Shown: one piece after another, positions 53,862-63,825 of the stretch
Numbering within the stretch: the stretch's first letter is position 1
Layout of the letters: each line of letters opens with the position of its first letter
NCBI RefSeq assembly: GCF_000733295.1
Contig: NZ_JPMI01000109.1
Span: forward strand, 124,001 to 188,000
DNA from: Archangium violaceum Cb vi76
GTDB lineage: Bacteria; Myxococcota; Myxococcia; Myxococcales; Myxococcaceae
Direction: 5' to 3'
DNA length: 64,000 nt
Notes under the pieces: generated by a model
The model's input: the letters and a program-made list of their open reading frames with translations, nothing else
What the model was told of the DNA's origin: nothing
The model's database searches: none
Position numbers and translations under genes: made by a program

Positions 53862-56800
53862 TTAGGGGCCGCTGGACTGGAGGCGCTGGAGGGCGCTTCC
53901 CCATTCCCGTTGGAAGCCTGGGTTGGTGGAGAGCGCGCTGGAGAGGTCCTCCCGAGCCTGTTCGCGCCACTGCTGCCGCTGTCCGGAGGGGGCGGAGGGG
54001 AGCGACGCCTGGAGCGCCAACAGACTGCCTCGCAGGAGCCGGGCGTCCGGCCATCCGGGACGGACCGCGAGGAGCTGCTGGGCCAGCTCCAGCCCTCGTT
54101 GGAGCGAGGGGCCCGGATCCTGTCCGGTCTGCGTCGAACGGGTGGCCGAGCGGCGAAGGAAATGCCCGAAGCCGATGCGGAACTCCTGCCGCTCCGGAGC
54201 CAGCTCCAGCCCCTTCTGGAACGCCTGGAGTGCTTCCTCGGAGTCCTGGGGGCGCCCTCCGGGGGTGAGCGCCCGGGCCCCCAGCGCCTCTCCCAGGTAG
54301 TACCAGGCTTCCGCGTAGGACGGATTGAGCGCCAGGGCCTGCCGCAGCGCCGCCTCGGCCCGTGAGCTGCTGGGGCGGGGATCCTTCCCGTGCTCCAGCT
54401 CGAACGTGGCCAGGATGGCGTGGACCATGCCGCGGTTGGCGATGGCTCCCGCGTTCTGGGGAAGCCACTGGAGCGCCTGCCGCAGGGCCTCGTCGGCCTC
54501 GCGCACGCTCGGGCCGGGATCCTCTCCCCGGGCGCGTTGGTACAGGGCTCGATGGGCGAGCACCTCGCTGAGGTTGATGTGCCCGAAGCCCCCCTTCGGC
54601 GCGAGGGCCACGGACTGCTCGCAGGCCGCCCGGGCCTGGTCCAGCGCGGGGAACGGATCCCCTCCGCGGTCCCAGCGTGCCTGGGCCTGCTGGATCAGCG
54701 TCAGGCACAGCCCGTTGTGGAGCTGGGGAATGCCGGGGCCGAGCTCGATTCCCTCGCGGTACATCTCCGCGGAGCGCTCCAGCGAGGGGCCGGGCTCACC
54801 TCCCGTACCGCGCAGCCGCTGGGCCACGAGCGCGTGCGCCAGCCCCGCGTAGAAATAGGGCACCACGTGACCGGGGTTGAGGCTCCGGGCCTTGTCCAGG
54901 GCCGCCACCGCCTCGGTGAGGTCCGCGTCCGGAGCCGGGGCCCGGGAATGGGTGGCGCGGGTGTAGTAGCCGATGCCCAGGTTGATCCACCCCTCCGGTG
55001 TCCGGGCGTCGCGCTGGATGGCGGCGAGATAGGACTCGATCGACTTGCCGTAGGCGGGCAGCGGATCCGCGCCGACCTGTTCCTCGTAATCGGCCCATGT
55101 CTTGTAGACCATGCCCAGGTTGAGGAGGAAATCCTGGTCCCGCTCCTCCGGGGCGATGCCCTCGAAGCTCTCGACGGCCGCGCGCAATTGCTCGCGCGGA
55201 TCCAGCGAGTGGCTCTGGCGGGTGTAGCCCCAGATCAACCAGGCCTGTCCCAACTCCAGCCGGGCCTTCGAGCTCGAGGGGGCGAACTCCAGCGCCTTGC
55301 GCGCGGCGGTCACGGCCTTCTCCGGCAACGTCTCGGAGTAATCGCCCAGGTTGCGTTGGTGCTCGGCGAGCCGCCGGTGGAGCCGGGACTCCAGCACGAG
55401 CGCGTCCGGATGCTCCGGCAGGGCCGTGAGCGCGCGGGAGACGGCCTGGAGCGCCTGGGTGTAGCGGGGAGTGACATCGCCCTTGCCGTAGAGCTCCAGG
55501 ACGAGCGCGCCGTACTCCAGCGCTCCCTGGGCCGTGTGGATGGAGGCCACGCTCTCGCCGATCGCCGCCGCCTTGGCGTAGGCCTCGCGGCCCGCCTCGA
55601 AGTCCGCCAGCGCGCCCGGGTGCTGGCCCTGGTTCCACTGCCGCATGGCGCGGGCCTGGAGGATGTCTCCGCGCAGCTTGGGTGCCTCATGGAACCAGGA
55701 GAGCCCGGTGCCGATGTCGTCCAACTGGGAGAGGGCCTCGTCCCACCGGTTCTCGTAGAAGGCGAGCAGCGCCGCCACGTACGCGGCGGAGGGAACCTCG
55801 GCGCCTTCACTCTGGCGGAGCCAGGCCAGCGCCGGCTCCCGGTAACGGCTTTCGATCTCTCGCTTGCGAGCCTCGCGCCGCTCGGGGTCGCGGAGGCGCT
55901 CGGCCTCCAGCAGTTGCTCCTGGTATTGGTGTCCGGTCACCAGGGCGAGCGCGTAGGCCACCCGGGGCTCTCGGAAGCCGTGCCTCCAGGCGGCTTCGAG
56001 CGATTCGCGGGCCCGGGCCTCGTCCCCGAGCGCGAGGTGGCCACGACCCAGTGCGTAATGACCGGGCCCCAGGGCCTGCTCGCCCGCGTCCTGGATCTCC
56101 GCCTCGAGTGCCGCCATGCGCGCGCGGATGACGCTCCGGTCCGCGCGTGTGTCGTGCAGGTGGGAGAGGTCCGAGTAGCGCGCCAGCGCCTCGATGCGCT
56201 CCACGGATTCGGTGAACCGCCGGGCCAGGCGCTCGCGCACGGTGGCCTCCCGGCGGGCCAGCCCCGCTTGACCCAGGGCCAGGAGCACGAGCACGGCGGC
56301 CACCGTGGCCACGGACGCCACGAGCCGGTGCTTGCGCAGCTTCTTGCGCAGGCGGTACCAGGGCCTGTTGGAGCGGGCGCGTACCGGTTCGCCCGAGAGG
56401 AAACGGTCGAGCTCCTCGGCCAGTGCGCGTGCCGAGTCGTACCGGGCCGAGCGCTCCTTCTCCAGACACTTGAGGGTGATGGCCTCGAGGTCCGCGGGGA
56501 TGTCCGGATCCACCGCGCGCGGCGGGCGTGGCTCCATGTGGAGGACGTTGTTGAGCACCTCCAGCCCGTTGCCGCCGGGAATGGGAGGGTGGCCCGTCAA
56601 CACGCTGTAGAGGGTGGCGCCCAGGCTGTAGACGTCCGCGCGGCGATCCAGGCTGGAGATCTCCCCGCGGGCCTGCTCGGGAGACATGTACTGGGGCGTG
56701 CCCATCACCGCGCCGGTGACGGTGGCCCCATCGTTCCAGTCTCGTGCCAGCCCGAAGTCCATCACGTAGGGGCGCAGCGTCCCGTCCTCCGCGCGCTCCA

Positions 56801-57437
56801 CCATGATGTTGGAGGGCTTGAGGTCTCGGTGGATGAGGCCCACGCGGTGCGCCTCGTTCACGCCCTCGGCGGCCTCCCGGAGCACCAGCACCTTCTGTTC
56901 CACGGACAGCTCGCGGGCGAGCGCGCTCAGCGTCCGCCCCTCGATGAACTGCATGGCGATGTAGACGCGCCCCTGGACCTCGCCCACCTCGTAGACCTTG
57001 CACACCCGCTCGTGGTTCACCCGCGCCTGGGCCCTGGCCTCGGAGAGGAAGCGCTGGACGAGCCCGGGCTCCTCGCCCCGGACGAACTTCAAGGCCACGT
57101 GGCGGTTCAGCCGCGGATCATGCGCGAGGAAGACCCGTCCCATTCCGCCCTCGCCGAGGAAGCGCACGCACTGGTAGCGCTCCCAACCGCTGACGGGGAA
57201 GGCCGGGACCTCGGGGGCGTTCTCGTCTCGAGCGGTGGCCACCTGGGGTGTGGCGGCCCGGACCTGGGCCATCATCGAGATGAGCGTCCCCTCGGACAAA
57301 CGGCCCCGCTCCCGCAGCAGAGCCAGGGGACTGCGCTCCAGGCGCCGGGCCTCCTCGCGCAGGGGGTCCACCTCCTGCTCGGAGACGAGACCCTCGGCCA
57401 GGGCTGCCCTCAACTCGACTTCGAAATCCGGATGCAT
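53862..57437 (-). CDS. Ser/Thr protein kinase with C-terminal TPR domain
   Basis: A protein of about 1191 residues. After an N-terminal helical region of about 80 residues comes a complete kinase domain: glycine loop [17 protein letters not shown] with the catalytic Lys, [26 protein letters not shown] single membrane helix (about 370-395, [21 protein letters not shown]) is followed by about 780 residues of TPR-like repeats in the periplasm. It likely signals to FHA proteins; the FHA sigma54 activator is encoded about 3.3 kb away. The start is ATG 57437 after GAGGAG; an ATG at 57464 is in frame. Confidence 0.93.
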   Translation of the reverse strand: MHPDFEVELRAALAEGLVSEQEVDPLREEARRLERSPLALLRERGRLSEGTLISMMAQVRAATPQVATARDENAPEVPAFPVSGWERYQCVRFLGEGGMGRVFLAHDPRLNRHVALKFVRGEEPGLVQRFLSEARAQARVNHERVCKVYEVGEVQGRVYIAMQFIEGRTLSALARELSVEQKVLVLREAAEGVNEAHRVGLIHRDLKPSNIMVERAEDGTLRPYVMDFGLARDWNDGATVTGAVMGTPQYMSPEQARGEISSLDRRADVYSLGATLYSVLTGHPPIPGGNGLEVLNNVLHMEPRPPRAVDPDIPADLEAITLKCLEKERSARYDSARALAEELDRFLSGEPVRARSNRPWYRLRKKLRKHRLVASVATVAAVLVLLALGQAGLARREATVRERLARRFTESVERIEALARYSDLSHLHDTRADRSVIRARMAALEAEIQDAGEQALGPGHYALGRGHLALGDEARARESLEAAWRHGFREPRVAYALALVTGHQYQEQLLEAERLRDPERREARKREIESRYREPALAWLRQSEGAEVPSAAYVAALLAFYENRWDEALSQLDDIGTGLSWFHEAPKLRGDILQARAMRQWNQGQHPGALADFEAGREAYAKAAAIGESVASIHTAQGALEYGALVLELYGKGDVTPRYTQALQAVSRALTALPEHPDALVLESRLHRRLAEHQRNLGDYSETLPEKAVTAARKALEFAPSSSKARLELGQAWLIWGYTRQSHSLDPREQLRAAVESFEGIAPEERDQDFLLNLGMVYKTWADYEEQVGADPLPAYGKSIESYLAAIQRDARTPEGWINLGIGYYTRATHSRAPAPDADLTEAVAALDKARSLNPGHVVPYFYAGLAHALVAQRLRGTGGEPGPSLERSAEMYREGIELGPGIPQLHNGLCLTLIQQAQARWDRGGDPFPALDQARAACEQSVALAPKGGFGHINLSEVLAHRALYQRARGEDPGPSVREADEALRQALQWLPQNAGAIANRGMVHAILATFELEHGKDPRPSSSRAEAALRQALALNPSYAEAWYYLGEALGARALTPGGRPQDSEEALQAFQKGLELAPERQEFRIGFGHFLRRSATRSTQTGQDPGPSLQRGLELAQQLLAVRPGWPDARLLRGSLLALQASLPSAPSGQRQQWREQAREDLSSALSTNPGFQREWGSALQRLQSSGP

Positions 57438-57567
57438 GGGGGAAACGCTCCTCGGGGCGCCCATCCTACCGGCTTCAGATGGCCGGGGAGTGGAGACGGG
57501 CAGGCGGATATCCTAGAAATCCGCGCGCGTCATCCACCCCGCGAAGGCTCAACAAGGTACGAACTCC

Positions 57568-58818
57568 ATGCCTCTCCATGCAATGAATCGAGTGTCTTTG
57601 ATTTGTGGTGTAGCCATGTCTTTGATTCTGGGGTGCGATTCTCCCCAGGAGAAGACGGTTCTCAGGGTTCCGCTCTATCCATACATTCCCGATGCGGCTG
57701 GCGATAAGTTCAACGCCATGCTCGTGCGCATCGAGACGGAGTTCGAGAAAGCGAACCCGGACGTCGATCTCGTGCTCAATCCCTCCTGCTTCAAGGATGA
57801 TTTCTACGAGCCGGCGCAGATCGCGCGCTCCCTGAAGGGGGAGGGGGAGTGCGGCTACGATGTCATCGAGACGGATACGACGATATTGGGGGAGTTGGTC
57901 GCCGAGGGAGGGGTACGCCCATGGCCGCGGTTGCCGAAGAACATTGACTGGCATCCGTCGGGGATCGCGGCATCCACCCACGCGGAGCAGAACACCGTCT
58001 ACGGCGTACCACACTGGCTCTGTACACACTTCGTCATGTCGCGCGATGAGTCCGTGCGCCAGGCGCGTACGACGAGTGCGCTGGTCCAGGCCCTGGAAGA
58101 CCGGAACACGGCCGTTCCCGATATGGCCTTCAACATGCTCGGGAGTTGGAACCTCCCCTCGCTCTATCTGGATGCCTGGGCGGACGCCAATGGCCTGGAG
58201 GGGGTCCGGTCCGCCGTGACCACCTCGAGCTACGATCCCGAGGTGCTCCAGTCCTTGCGAGCCTTCGCTGGCACCTGCGACTCCTCCGGAAGCAATCCCT
58301 GTGTCGACGGGACGTATGACCTCGAGGAGAACGCGGACCTGCCCGCCAGGCTGTTCGCCGAGAACAAGGTCGATGCCACCGCCGGCTACTCCGAGCGGTT
58401 GCATGCCATCCTCAAGAGCCTCCCGGCGGGAGAAAGCCCTTCCGCCATCAAGATCTCCTCCGCTCCGCTGGCCGAGGGGAGCCGCACCATCCTGTTCACG
58501 GACTCCTACTTCCTGGGAGTGCGCTGTACTGACGAATGTGAGCAGGCGGCGCTCGCGTTCGTGCAGTACATGAGCCAAGCGAGCACCTACGAGTGGATCT
58601 TGATGAGCGAGGATGCGCCAGAGGGCTCGCGCGTGCCCCGGTACCTCCTGCCCGCCGCGCTCGACGTCTACGAGGCGCCCAGGCTGCGCGCAGATCCGTT
58701 CTATCCCACCCTCGGCGAGGAGACCCGGAACGGGGGCCCCTTCCCCAACTCGGGCTTGTATGGCATCCGCAAGCAGATGCGCGACACCCTCCAGGAGGCG
58801 CTCTCGCACCATCCGTGA
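57568..58818 (+). CDS. Thiaminase I (thiamine pyridinylase)-like lipoprotein
   Basis: A 416-residue protein with lipobox LILGC (Cys23) and a periplasmic-binding-like fold. It matches thiaminase I features: VLRVPLYPYIPDA at the start, NPSCFKDDFY, YGVPHWLCTHF with the likely nucleophile Cys152, and GYSERLHAI with Glu276 as the probable general base. The enzyme (EC 2.5.1.2) replaces the thiazole of thiamine with a nucleophile, so it destroys vitamin B1. Export as a lipoprotein suggests an attack or scavenging role. ATG 57568 or 57583 could be the start. Confidence 0.85.
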   Translation: MPLHAMNRVSLICGVAMSLILGCDSPQEKTVLRVPLYPYIPDAAGDKFNAMLVRIETEFEKANPDVDLVLNPSCFKDDFYEPAQIARSLKGEGECGYDVIETDTTILGELVAEGGVRPWPRLPKNIDWHPSGIAASTHAEQNTVYGVPHWLCTHFVMSRDESVRQARTTSALVQALEDRNTAVPDMAFNMLGSWNLPSLYLDAWADANGLEGVRSAVTTSSYDPEVLQSLRAFAGTCDSSGSNPCVDGTYDLEENADLPARLFAENKVDATAGYSERLHAILKSLPAGESPSAIKISSAPLAEGSRTILFTDSYFLGVRCTDECEQAALAFVQYMSQASTYEWILMSEDAPEGSRVPRYLLPAALDVYEAPRLRADPFYPTLGEETRNGGPFPNSGLYGIRKQMRDTLQEALSHHP

Positions 58819-58875
58819 AAACCCGTACGGATTTCTGGTACGCTTGGCGGACTCGCTCGCTTCACGGAGGCCCTC

Positions 58876-60558
58876 ATGCCGGTAAAAGGCCCGGGTGGTA
58901 CGCCCATCCAACAGACCTGGACGGCTCCCACATCCAAGCCGGCGACACCGGCTTCCACGCCCGTGGCCGGGTCCAAGCCTCCGCCTCCCGCGCCGCTCCA
59001 GGTGAAGGACGGGTTCGACGGGCGGACACGCGAGAAGCCGAGGATGTCGCTGGACGGGTTCGGTGTCCGGCAGACGCCCGTGGCCTTCACCAACCCCACC
59101 GGCCTCTTCCAGCAGCAGCCGTCGCAGCAGGACCCGTCCCTGCCCGGTCTGCCCGGCGGTTTTTTCCCCATACTCCCCATGGGGGGTGGCCAGACGGAGG
59201 TGAAGCCACAGGGCGGGGTGTCGGGCTCTCTCATCACCTCCAATGAGGGCGTCACGTTGGAGCTCGAGGCCAACGCGGGCCTTGGCGCCGAGCAGACCCT
59301 GGGCGAGGAGGGGCCCACCCTCTCGGGGCAGTTCGAGGTCTACGGGAAGCTCAGCCTCTCGCTCACCCACGACGCGGTGAACCCCGAGGGCGCCAGCACC
59401 ACCTTCGAGGTGACGGGGGACGTGGGCACCAGCACCACCGTGGGGGGTGAGGCGGAGTTCCAGGGAGTGGACATGTCCCTGGAGCACACCTCGTTCGCCG
59501 GCAACCGTGTCACCTTCGAGGTCACCGTCCCCAGCGCCGCCGCGGAGGCCATCCGCACGGGCGCCGCCCCCATTCCCAACCCCTTCGATCCCACCACCCT
59601 GCCCGAGAGAGGCGTGGTGACGCTGGAGAGCAGCCACTACTCGGGCACGGGCATGGAGGCCTCGTTCGAGCGGATCGCCAGCCTCACCCTGAGCGGGCAA
59701 CAGGAGACGTCGCAGGGGACCGCCATCGCCGTGGAGCGGCTCAGCCCCACCACGGTGCGCATCACCGCCGGCCCCACCGAGGCCGTCGCCGCGGAGACCT
59801 CGGCGGGCGTGGGCCTCTTGGGGAGCCTCACGTTGTCGCGCGCCCAGGAGCAGCAGATCGGCGATCTGCGCACGGTGGAGATCGACATCACCCATCCCGA
59901 GGGGCTCGCGGCCTACCAGCGATTCCTCGCCACGGGCGAGGTGCCCGCCTCGGATCCCGCCAGCGGCATCTCCCACTCCGGGCGCATCCTCAACGTGGAC
60001 ATGCGCGACGAGACCGCGCTCACGGCCCAGCTCGGGCCCTTCGGGATCGAGGCCTCCGGCCGCAACGAGGGCACGTTCCGTCTCACGGAGTATGACGACG
60101 GCAGCCGGGTGCTCGAGGGCACCGTCTCCTACGAGGATGTCTCGCGCTACCAGCGCATCACGCTGGACGCCAACGGCCAGGAGACGCGCGATCCCACCGT
60201 CATGTCGCTCGGGCCCGTCAGCTCCAGCGACGCCAACTTCCTGACGACGGTTGCCACGGGCCAGGAGCCCCAGACGCCCATCCCCTCGGGACAGATGGCC
60301 ACGGTGACGGTGACGCTCACCCCCGAGGGCATCGAGGACCTCCAGCGGCGCGCCCGCGAGTACCAGGAGCGGTATGGCCCCGGCCAGTCGGCCCTGGTCG
60401 ATTCCATCGCCGCCGCGCAGACACCGCAGGAGGTCGAGCGCGCCTTCCTCATCCGCGACTTCGGCAAGGTCCAGGGGCTCACCGCGCTCGGCACGTACAA
60501 CGCCTTCCCGGGCGAGGCTCCGTTCCCGTTCCCGGTGACGGTCACTCCGCTCCCGTAG
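58876..60558 (+). CDS. Large hypothetical protein with Pro-rich N-terminus
   Basis: A 560-residue protein with no signal peptide. Residues 1-60 are Pro/Thr-rich and end in DGFDGRTREKPR; then comes a Gly/Pro patch (about 90-110) and a long hydrophilic beta-rich part with repeated S.TLSxxQ/E patterns. It has no known domain or catalytic motif. The N-terminus recalls those of exported myxobacterial proteins that carry variable C-terminal domains, so it may be an effector; this is a weak inference. SUKH-type immunity-like genes follow 0.8 kb downstream. Confidence 0.7.
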   Translation: MPVKGPGGTPIQQTWTAPTSKPATPASTPVAGSKPPPPAPLQVKDGFDGRTREKPRMSLDGFGVRQTPVAFTNPTGLFQQQPSQQDPSLPGLPGGFFPILPMGGGQTEVKPQGGVSGSLITSNEGVTLELEANAGLGAEQTLGEEGPTLSGQFEVYGKLSLSLTHDAVNPEGASTTFEVTGDVGTSTTVGGEAEFQGVDMSLEHTSFAGNRVTFEVTVPSAAAEAIRTGAAPIPNPFDPTTLPERGVVTLESSHYSGTGMEASFERIASLTLSGQQETSQGTAIAVERLSPTTVRITAGPTEAVAAETSAGVGLLGSLTLSRAQEQQIGDLRTVEIDITHPEGLAAYQRFLATGEVPASDPASGISHSGRILNVDMRDETALTAQLGPFGIEASGRNEGTFRLTEYDDGSRVLEGTVSYEDVSRYQRITLDANGQETRDPTVMSLGPVSSSDANFLTTVATGQEPQTPIPSGQMATVTVTLTPEGIEDLQRRAREYQERYGPGQSALVDSIAAAQTPQEVERAFLIRDFGKVQGLTALGTYNAFPGEAPFPFPVTVTPLP

Positions 60559-60594
60559 CGTGCTCGCGAGAAGGCGGGTGAGGCACAAGGCCTC

Positions 60595-61158
60595 TCAGGA
60601 TGGAGCCGGGCCTACCGCCGCCCGGGCCTCGCGCAGGAGCCGGGTGAGTTCGATCCGCGCGAGGAGCCTCGCCTGCTTGTCCTCCTCCTTCAGCTCCTGC
60701 TGGTACAGCCAGGCCGTCACCATGGCCACTGCCGCCGCCTTCGCCCGCCCCCAGGGCTCGGTCTCGCCATCCTCTTCATGGGTGGTCACGGCGGCCCATG
60801 CTTCGCAGAGATGGTTGGCGGCGTCCGCGAACGCCGCGGCCGCGGGCCGCCGAGCCAGGATGCATTCGTTGCGGAGATCCACCAGCTTCCCCGCGGCGAC
60901 ATGGGCCTGACGGGGAGCATTCCCGCGCGCCTGGGCGAACAGCGCGGCCGCCGGTTCACCGCCGTCGATGCGTGAGGCACACAGCCGCAGCCATTCCGAG
61001 CAGGTGCGGAAGGCCTCCTCGTCGGGAAAGCTCGCCGTCAGCCAACCCAGGAGGGGAGAGAGGTGCTCGGACCTTCGCCATGCATCGTCAACGGAATCGA
61101 AGGGGATTCCCGCCTCGTGAAACATGGCGAGCAGCCGCGCACTGGGAGATTCGGTCAT
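60595..61158 (-). CDS. Hypothetical helical protein, 187 aa
   Basis: From ATG 61158 a helix-rich soluble protein starts MTESPSARLLAMFHEAG and holds DDAWRRSEHLSPLLGWL, CSEWLRLCASRID, VDLRNECILARRP and a C-terminal LLARIELTRLL. The frame stays open upstream to 61347. No family recognised; its small size, acidic/helical nature and place next to SUKH genes would fit an immunity protein. Confidence 0.6.
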   Translation of the reverse strand: MTESPSARLLAMFHEAGIPFDSVDDAWRRSEHLSPLLGWLTASFPDEEAFRTCSEWLRLCASRIDGGEPAAALFAQARGNAPRQAHVAAGKLVDLRNECILARRPAAAAFADAANHLCEAWAAVTTHEEDGETEPWGRAKAAAVAMVTAWLYQQELKEEDKQARLLARIELTRLLREARAAVGPAPS

Positions 61159-61336
61159 CGTGAGGCGGATTCTCTCCGCTCCCCCTGGAGCCACGAAGAG
61201 GAATACGGCTTCTCGATTTCCAAACATTTCATATGGGGAGCCCTCCTGAGCGCACCGCGCTTTTCTCTCCGCGCGGAGGAGGGTAGGGGGAGGACGAAAC
61301 GCCCCGGCATTCGTCGGGCATTCACGGGGGAACCCC

Positions 61337-61885
61337 ATGGCGAGCAATTCGGGAAGTCAGGTGGTCGCGGAGGCCGTCCAGCGGCTCAAGGACTTCGTCG
61401 AGGAGAAGGAGGACATGGAGCTGGAGTTCACGGCTCCGCTCTCGGAGAAGCAGGTGACGGCGTTGGAGGGGAAGTATTCGCTGAAGCTGCCGCCCAGCTA
61501 CGTGGACTTCCTGCGCACCCACGGCACGTTCAAGGTGCTGTACGGCGGGGCGGAGCTCATCGGGATGGAAGACCCGCGGTACCTGCACGCCGCCGCGCCG
61601 GATCCGAGTGACGCCCAGGGCGGAGATGATCCCGAGGTGGAAGAGGCCATCAACGAGGCCTTGTTCTTCCAGCGCATCGACGACGACGCGGTGGAGAACT
61701 TCTGGTGCTTCAATCCGCGGGATCGCAACGCGCAGGGCGAGCTGGGCGTCGTGGCCTACCAGCATGACGAGACCTTCGGGCTCCCGAAGCCGGCGGGCTC
61801 CCGGAAGGCCCAGGACTTCCGGGACTTCTCGAAGCACATCGTGGCCGTCATCGACGAGTTCATCGAAACCTACGCGGAGGTCTAG
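61337..61885 (+). CDS. SMI1/KNR4 (SUKH) family protein
   Basis: A 182-residue SUKH protein: the first half has LSEKQVTALEGKYSLKLPPSYVDFLRTHG, the family's hallmark helix-strand start, followed by GGAELIG and a FWCFNPRD segment. SUKH proteins are common immunity proteins against nuclease and other polymorphic toxins. The next gene, 1 nt later, looks like a distant SUKH-type member. No cognate toxin is evident upstream. Confidence 0.85.
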   Translation: MASNSGSQVVAEAVQRLKDFVEEKEDMELEFTAPLSEKQVTALEGKYSLKLPPSYVDFLRTHGTFKVLYGGAELIGMEDPRYLHAAAPDPSDAQGGDDPEVEEAINEALFFQRIDDDAVENFWCFNPRDRNAQGELGVVAYQHDETFGLPKPAGSRKAQDFRDFSKHIVAVIDEFIETYAEV

Positions 61886-61886
61886 C

Positions 61887-62414
61887 GTGGCCGTATCGAA
61901 GAAGACCGTCCCCGCGACGGCGTGGAAGCGCCTGGAAAAGGCGGCGCTCCAGAAGCTGGGCAAACATGCCGCGGGCCGCTACGCCGCGGAGCTGGAGCCC
62001 CGCGTGATGCCGTTCGCCACCGCGTTCGACTCCGCGCCCCTGCTTCCTCCGGAGTACGTCCAGTTCGTCAAGGCCCTGGGCTACCGGTGGATGTCGACAG
62101 GGACGTCGGCACTCGCCTTCCTCCCTCCGCGCTGGATGCTCGGCCTCTCCCAGCAGATGGGAGAACCCGGACGGAAGTGGGAGACGGTTCGCGCGGAGCG
62201 GGAGGCGGGAACGCATGCCTACGAGTTCGTGATGTTCGCCTCGCGCGACATCGACGACGTCAACGGGTTCTGCTTCGGGCTGAAGACGCTCCCTCCCGTC
62301 CTCTTCCGGATGCCGTGGCTTCGGACTTTGGACCTCTACTGGACAACGATTTCCCCGGAGGAAATCGAGCGGCTGCGCCGAGCCTTGCCAGACTGCAAGG
62401 TGGGCGTGTCCTGA
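61887..62414 (+). CDS. Second SUKH-like protein
   Basis: A 175-residue product beginning at GTG 61887, one base after the stop of the SUKH gene. The segment PLLPPEYVQFVKALGYRWM corresponds to the SUKH opening; MFASRDIDDVNGFCFGL is the later strand region. Its C-terminal part has SPEEIERLRRALPDCKV. Probable partner or second immunity protein. Confidence 0.65.
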   Translation: MAVSKKTVPATAWKRLEKAALQKLGKHAAGRYAAELEPRVMPFATAFDSAPLLPPEYVQFVKALGYRWMSTGTSALAFLPPRWMLGLSQQMGEPGRKWETVRAEREAGTHAYEFVMFASRDIDDVNGFCFGLKTLPPVLFRMPWLRTLDLYWTTISPEEIERLRRALPDCKVGVS

Positions 62415-62477
62415 GCATCCGGAGGCGGTCGAGCCATCCCCGAACGGGCCGTCATCATCGCGGCCCCGGGCCCGCTA

Positions 62478-62940
62478 CCGCACCGTCGCGCTGTCCATGT
62501 TCGAGTAGCCAGAGGACGTGGCGCCGCCATCATCCGTCACCGTGAGGGTGGCGGTGTAGGTGCCTGGCTGGGAATAGGTATGGCTTTGCGTGGGGCCCGT
62601 GCCCGCTCCGTCTGTGCGCCATGCTTCGCGATGGAGAAGCTGCACATCCGCGAGCGGTTGATGCCGAGCTTCGCCACCCATCCCACCATGGGCACGGTGA
62701 CGAGGGGCCTGGCCCCCGCCGCCCGGCTGCTGGCGATGAAGGCATCCACCTCTCCGCCCGGCTCGGTGCTGGAGTATGCCAGGCTCTCGAAGTACCAGCC
62801 CCACGAGCCCCCTCGCACGTACCCCACACGAATCCCGTTGCTGTCGTTGAGCCATCCCCCTGTCCCTCCCTCCTGGGCAACGCCCATGGTCCGTCGATGA
62901 CGGGGCGGATGTTGACCATGCGCGACACCGGGCATCAACC
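62478..62940 (-). pseudogene. Remnant of a GH44-type glycoside hydrolase with PKD domain
   Basis: On the minus strand one frame encodes GWYFESLAYSS, AFIASSRAAGARPLVTVPM and GWVAKLGINRSRMCSFSIAK, the region of family 44 glycoside hydrolases just after the start of the catalytic domain. After a frameshift a PKD domain ends it (HTYSQPGTYTATLTVTDDGG). Most of the catalytic domain is missing. A former secreted polysaccharide hydrolase. Confidence 0.65.
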
Positions 62941-63191
62941 CCCAGGCGAGGAGTCAGGTGCTCGTGTGCCTCCTCGCGGGGAGAGCGGCCTTCGACTTCC
63001 GCTCTCCATCGGCTGTGACGCGTCAGCCCGCCCGTCTGTCATGTCAGCCCGCTCCTTTAGACATGTCAGCCCGCCCTTCTAGTGTGTCAACCATTCGGCC
63101 CGAGGAATTCCCTGGCATGGCATGGGCTCTGCAAACGCACTCCCCCGACCCCAACACCTTCGTTGTCCCCCCCACACGAAAGCAGGAAGCC

Positions 63192-63669
63192 GGTGGAGAA
63201 CCTGTTCGAGCTCATTGGAGAATCCGCACCCTATGTCTCGGTGTATGACGTTGCCGTCGACAATGGTGTTGTCTACAGCAAGTTCAAGCCGGAGCAGCGG
63301 CGCTACGCCGAGACGACATTGATGAGCTGCTCCGAGGGGCTCCGCGCCCTGGGTGGCCACGGCGCGCTGGCCTGCGCCGTGGCCAATAACCCGGCGAGGC
63401 GCTACGAGTCACCCTGGGGGGGTTCCGCCACGAGGACTTCGCCGGCCATTTCGCCACACGGGCGATGTGTCCTGTGTCGATCCTGGGGGGGGAACACGGG
63501 CACGGTCTGCCACCACATCACGGGCAGCGTCTTCCCGAACTGGATCGGAACCGTGCAGAGAAGAAAGGCAACCGTGAAAGGGAATCGGCTGGTCTTGAGC
63601 TCCGAATCCCTGTTGATGGGGGGCAGCGAATCCGTGGTCGTACTGGAATGGCAGCGGATGGAGCGCTGA
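63192..63669 (+). pseudogene. Fused relics: hotdog-like fragment and lipocalin-like C-terminus
   Basis: One frame holds two unrelated pieces. About 63192-63415 encodes ENLFELIGESAPYVSVYDVAVDNGVV and LRALGGHGALACAVANNPARRY, resembling a small hotdog-type protein family without certainty. About 63505-63669 encodes TVCHHITGSVFPNWIGTVQRRK and LEWQRME, the C-terminal strand region of lipocalin-like domains. No start signals. A decay zone; 62941-63191 and 63670-63825 contain nothing recognisable. Confidence 0.5.
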
Positions 63670-63825
63670 GCGCGTCGGCGGGTGTCACGGGCTTCTCAGG
63701 TTCGCTGTGCACCCGGACACAGCGGGCCCATGCACACTTGGATGGGGCTGTCAATTCAGTGATTGACGCATGGCAACACCCGAGGGCGGATGTCTATAGG
63801 CAACCTGTCATCCGCAGGGATTGCC

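Noticed and set aside
54390-57707. Open frame of about 1100 codons on the plus strand
   Set aside because: Antisense of the Ser/Thr kinase gene, whose domains are unmistakable.
57475-60588. Open frame of about 1040 codons on the minus strand
   Set aside because: Antisense of the thiaminase-like and 560-residue genes; no protein features.
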